Shown piece by piece: positions 35,884-37,584 of a stretch of DNA of 37,584 bases. The notes below the pieces were generated by a model. It saw only the letters and a program-made list of their open reading frames with translations, did not search any database and was not told the origin of the DNA. Source of the DNA: a bacterium. Its GTDB lineage: Bacteria > Patescibacteriota > Patescibacteriia > UBA9570. Within the stretch, counting starts at the first letter, position 1; every line of letters starts with the position of its first letter. Location: NCBI GenBank assembly GCA_030698395.1, contig JAUYKW010000011.1, positions 1-37,584 of the forward strand, given 5' to 3'. Both the position numbers and the translations under genes were made by a program.

Positions 35884-36219
35884 CTATGATTGCTTTGCAG
35901 CAGAAATAAACTCACTTGCCAGTTCTTGTAGCCCTATTTGTAATTTATTCTCGAAATCAGAAACGTTTTCTACAAGGTATTTTTGCATTTCCATAGGATC
36001 TACATCATTTTCTTCAATAAATCTAGTTACATACTCTGCTTTTTTTTCATCATTCAATTCACCAATTGCAATTATTCCGATACGTCTTTGTACTTGGGCC
36101 ATTAGATTAGCCTTATATATCTCTAAAAAATCATCAGGTATTCCAGTTAATCCCGCTTCTGTAATTAGATTATCTACAAAATTAGACATGGGATCTTTGC
36201 TATTTATTTGTTCAGCCAT
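35884..36219 (-). CDS. DUF5663-like small helical protein
   Basis: 111 residues, all helical, no membrane segment. The segments FVDNLITEAGLTGIPDDFLEIY, ANLMAQVQRRIGIIAIGELN (split here at about residues 14-35 and 38-57) and NVSDFENKLQIGLQELASEFI resemble the DUF5663 family seen mainly in candidate-phylum genomes; the match is from memory and not searched. Function unknown. First gene of a three-gene operon with the small coiled-coil and giant PP2C proteins, under a consensus promoter, and divergent from the V/A-ATPase operon. Confidence 0.65.
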   Translation of the reverse strand: MAEQINSKDPMSNFVDNLITEAGLTGIPDDFLEIYKANLMAQVQRRIGIIAIGELNDEKKAEYVTRFIEENDVDPMEMQKYLVENVSDFENKLQIGLQELASEFISAAKQS

Positions 36220-36249
36220 ACAAAATTTTATTAGAAATAATACACGAAA

Positions 36250-36278
36250 ATCATAGTTGTTTTTGGGTGTTTTGTCAA
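36250..36278 (-). promoter_or_regulatory. Promoter of the DUF5663-giant protein operon
   Basis: On the minus strand a perfect TTGACA (36278-36273), a 17-base spacer and TATGAT (36255-36250). Predicted start near 36243, a leader of about 24 bases with no Shine-Dalgarno site. Confidence 0.8.
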
Positions 36279-36319
36279 GTTAATTCAAAAAAATATTGCT
36301 AAAATTACATAATTCATGT

Positions 36320-36328
36320 TTATCCACA
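36320..36328 (+). other. Single perfect DnaA-box-like sequence in the divergent control region
   Basis: TTATCCACA matches the DnaA box consensus TTATNCACA. It lies in the 221-base AT-rich gap between the divergent promoters. Only one copy is seen here, so it does not mark an origin; DnaA-linked regulation or chance are both possible. Confidence 0.25.
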
Positions 36329-36356
36329 AAAAAGAGGTATTTTTTTTAATTAACTA

Positions 36357-36385
36357 TTGACTCTTATTAGATTCTCCAATATTAT
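36357..36385 (+). promoter_or_regulatory. Promoter of the V/A-ATPase operon
   Basis: TTGACT (36357-36362), a 17-base spacer and TATTAT (36380-36385) on the plus strand. Predicted start near 36392, giving a leader of about 49 bases, longer than elsewhere in the window, AT-rich and without a clear Shine-Dalgarno site. Confidence 0.75.
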
Positions 36386-36440
36386 ATATGCGCTTGAGAT
36401 TTTATATTAATAAAAAATTTTCTAAACCTAAGATAATATT

Positions 36441-36758
36441 ATGGCAAATGGAGCAGAGATAGTTGAAAAAATAAAAGAGAAGGAAGAAGCATTTGATAAT
36501 GCTGTATCTGAAGCGAAACACAACGTTGAACAACAAGTACAACAAGTACGAGTTGAACATGAAAAATTGAAAAGTAATTTAGAAAATGCGATCGATCCAG
36601 AAAAGATGAAAATTTTTGAAAAAGCAACTCAGGAAGTGAAAGCCAAAAAAAGTGAATACAAAAAAAAACAAAGTGATGACATGTCTAAAGTAGAAAACAT
36701 AAAAGAAGGCCAAATAAAGAAAATCGCTAAAGAAATAGTTGACGAGATCATCGGATAA
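36441..36758 (+). CDS. V/A-type ATPase peripheral stalk subunit (G/H-like)
   Basis: 105 residues, almost entirely a charged coiled coil (VSEAKHNVEQQVQQVRVEHE and onward), rich in Lys/Glu/Gln, ending in a short helix KKIAKEIVDEIIG. This matches the layout of the archaeal AhaH / Thermus-type G stalk subunit, which pairs with subunit E in the peripheral stalk. The identification rests mainly on position: the next gene, 2 bases downstream, is subunit I, the usual order in V/A-ATPase operons. Sequence alone would only say coiled coil. Confidence 0.75.
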   Translation: MANGAEIVEKIKEKEEAFDNAVSEAKHNVEQQVQQVRVEHEKLKSNLENAIDPEKMKIFEKATQEVKAKKSEYKKKQSDDMSKVENIKEGQIKKIAKEIVDEIIG

Positions 36759-36760
36759 TA

Positions 36761-37584
36761 ATGGCTGTAGCAGAAGTAAAAAAAATTCAATTAGTTGGAA
36801 TAAACAAACATAGGGATAATATCCTAAATTTGTTGCAAAATACTGCTGCTGTTGAACTTATAGGAGAGACAGAGAGTGAAGTCGTTGTTCAATCATTGGA
36901 ATATGATATTGCTCAAATCGCTTATGCGATAAATTTTGTATCTGAGCATTTTGATGAAAAAGTGCCGATGATTGAAAAAATCAGAGGTGGAAAGTATAGA
37001 TTATCCAAAGAAGAGATAGAAAAAATAGTTGAAGATTTTGATTATAAGTCGATAACTAATGAACTAACAGATATTGGCACAAATTTAACTGCTGTAAATA
37101 ATTTAATTGAGAAAAATACTGAAGAAATTGAATTGCTTCAACCTTGGATGGAATTAACAGCAGCTCCTATTGAATTTCAGGACACAAAGCTTACTGGCAT
37201 TTTACTTGGAACAATTAGCACGGCAAACTTTGACGAATTAAAGGTTCGGTTGAGGGAAATTAAGGATGATGTGGAAATTACACTTGTTTCTAAAGATGAA
37301 AAAGACTCTAGAATCATGGTTGTTTTTTCAAAAACTGTTATTAGTGAGTTAACAAAGTTATTGGAAGAACATAAATTTGAGACAACATCACTACCTCATC
37401 AAGAAAATATTCCTAAAGAAACTATTGATAGATTAACAAAAGAAATAGAGACTACAGAAATAGAACGTGAAGCGCTAGAAAAAAAGATTTGTGATTTTGG
37501 TAAAGATATAAAGAATTTGAAGATTTTACATGATTTTTTAACATGGCAATTGAGCCAGAAATCAGCAGAAAGATTTGTTGAAAA
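36761..37584 (+). CDS. V/A-type ATPase subunit I, cut by window edge
   Basis: Membrane stator subunit that forms the ion half-channels with the c-ring. The frame opens MAVAEVKKIQLVGINKHRDN at 36761 and continues to the right edge (274 residues). It covers only the N-terminal cytoplasmic domain: an alpha/beta start typical of subunit I (contact residues for stalk subunits), long coiled-coil helices (about 100-130 and 225-265) and a second alpha/beta lobe (LTGILLGTISTANFDELKVRL). The membrane half lies outside, so ion specificity cannot be judged. The start is 2 bases after the previous stop. Confidence 0.85.
   Translation, partial: MAVAEVKKIQLVGINKHRDNILNLLQNTAAVELIGETESEVVVQSLEYDIAQIAYAINFVSEHFDEKVPMIEKIRGGKYRLSKEEIEKIVEDFDYKSITNELTDIGTNLTAVNNLIEKNTEEIELLQPWMELTAAPIEFQDTKLTGILLGTISTANFDELKVRLREIKDDVEITLVSKDEKDSRIMVVFSKTVISELTKLLEEHKFETTSLPHQENIPKETIDRLTKEIETTEIEREALEKKICDFGKDIKNLKILHDFLTWQLSQKSAERFVE

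Noticed and set aside
35880-35915. Longer start for the small coiled-coil gene (MSLFLLQSNHRF)
   Set aside because: It would overlap the DUF5663-like gene by 32 bases; an ATG 4 bases after that gene's stop gives the natural junction.
36320-36328. Replication origin near the DnaA-like box and gyrB
   Set aside because: Only one box in the gap, no box cluster, no dnaA or dnaN gene nearby; gyrB is 10 kb away.
36439-36627. Minus-strand frame of 62 codons opposite the first V/A-ATPase gene
   Set aside because: Leu/Gln-rich antisense of a coiled-coil gene; the plus-strand gene has a promoter and a matching operon context.

Overview
The window is AT-rich (low-GC) bacterial DNA that uses the standard bacterial code; TGA is a real stop, for example in the ATGA start/stop overlaps. 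The best guess for the source is an uncultivated candidate lineage of the Patescibacteria/CPR type or similar. The reasons are tightly packed genes, a DUF5663-like small protein, a very large PP2C-containing protein, an M23/FG-GAP exported protein, a DUF46 (CDP-archaeol synthase-like) protein, and a V/A-type rather than F-type ATP synthase. Against a very reduced CPR genome, the window carries de novo pyrimidine and complete de novo NAD synthesis genes. The lineage call is inference: there is no rRNA in the window. Almost no gene start has a recognisable Shine-Dalgarno sequence. Several genes have an extended -10 promoter box placed 6 to 8 bases before the ATG, which suggests leaderless mRNAs.

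Layout, left to right. Nearly everything is on the minus strand, so operons read right to left. (1) 1-8200: pyrimidine/arginine operon, amidohydrolase-carA-carB-pyrB-pyrC-argH (argH runs off the left edge). It has a strong sigma70-like promoter, a 10-codon leader ORF and a terminator-like hairpin just before the first gene. (2) 8215-10400: gatB and a small sulfotransferase-like gene. (3) 10449-12557: a two-domain TM0106-type nuclease overlapped by a minimal O6-alkylguanine-DNA alkyltransferase, and a small membrane protein on the plus strand. (4) 12547-18170: tmk-dut-nadE-nadM-nadA-nadC-nadB, a tight operon giving all steps from aspartate to NAD, with an archaeal-type adenylyltransferase. (5) 18189-19967: secreted M23 peptidase with FG-GAP repeats. 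(6) 20000-23545: secE-nusG-rplK-rplA followed by dCMP deaminase, a P-loop kinase and a frameshifted EamA-type transporter. (7) 23549-30085: DUF46 protein and gyrB, then a four-helix membrane protein-pheS-pheT. (8) 30129-36219: DUF5663-like protein, a 61-residue coiled-coil protein and a 1853-residue PP2C protein. (9) 36220-36440: divergent control region with two back-to-back consensus promoters. (10) 36441-37584 on the plus strand: the start of a V/A-ATPase operon (subunit G/H-like, then subunit I, cut by the right edge).

How the genes fit together: carAB feed carbamoyl phosphate to pyrBC and, with argH, link pyrimidine and arginine metabolism. The amidohydrolase, dCMP deaminase, dut and tmk add pyrimidine salvage and dTTP supply, and the nad operon makes NAD. 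The rest is core translation, topology and secretion machinery. The least explained element is the 1853-residue protein with an apparently intact PP2C phosphatase, three diverged copies of an unrecognised module of about 90 residues, hydrophobic and coiled-coil segments and a linker-tethered C-terminal domain.
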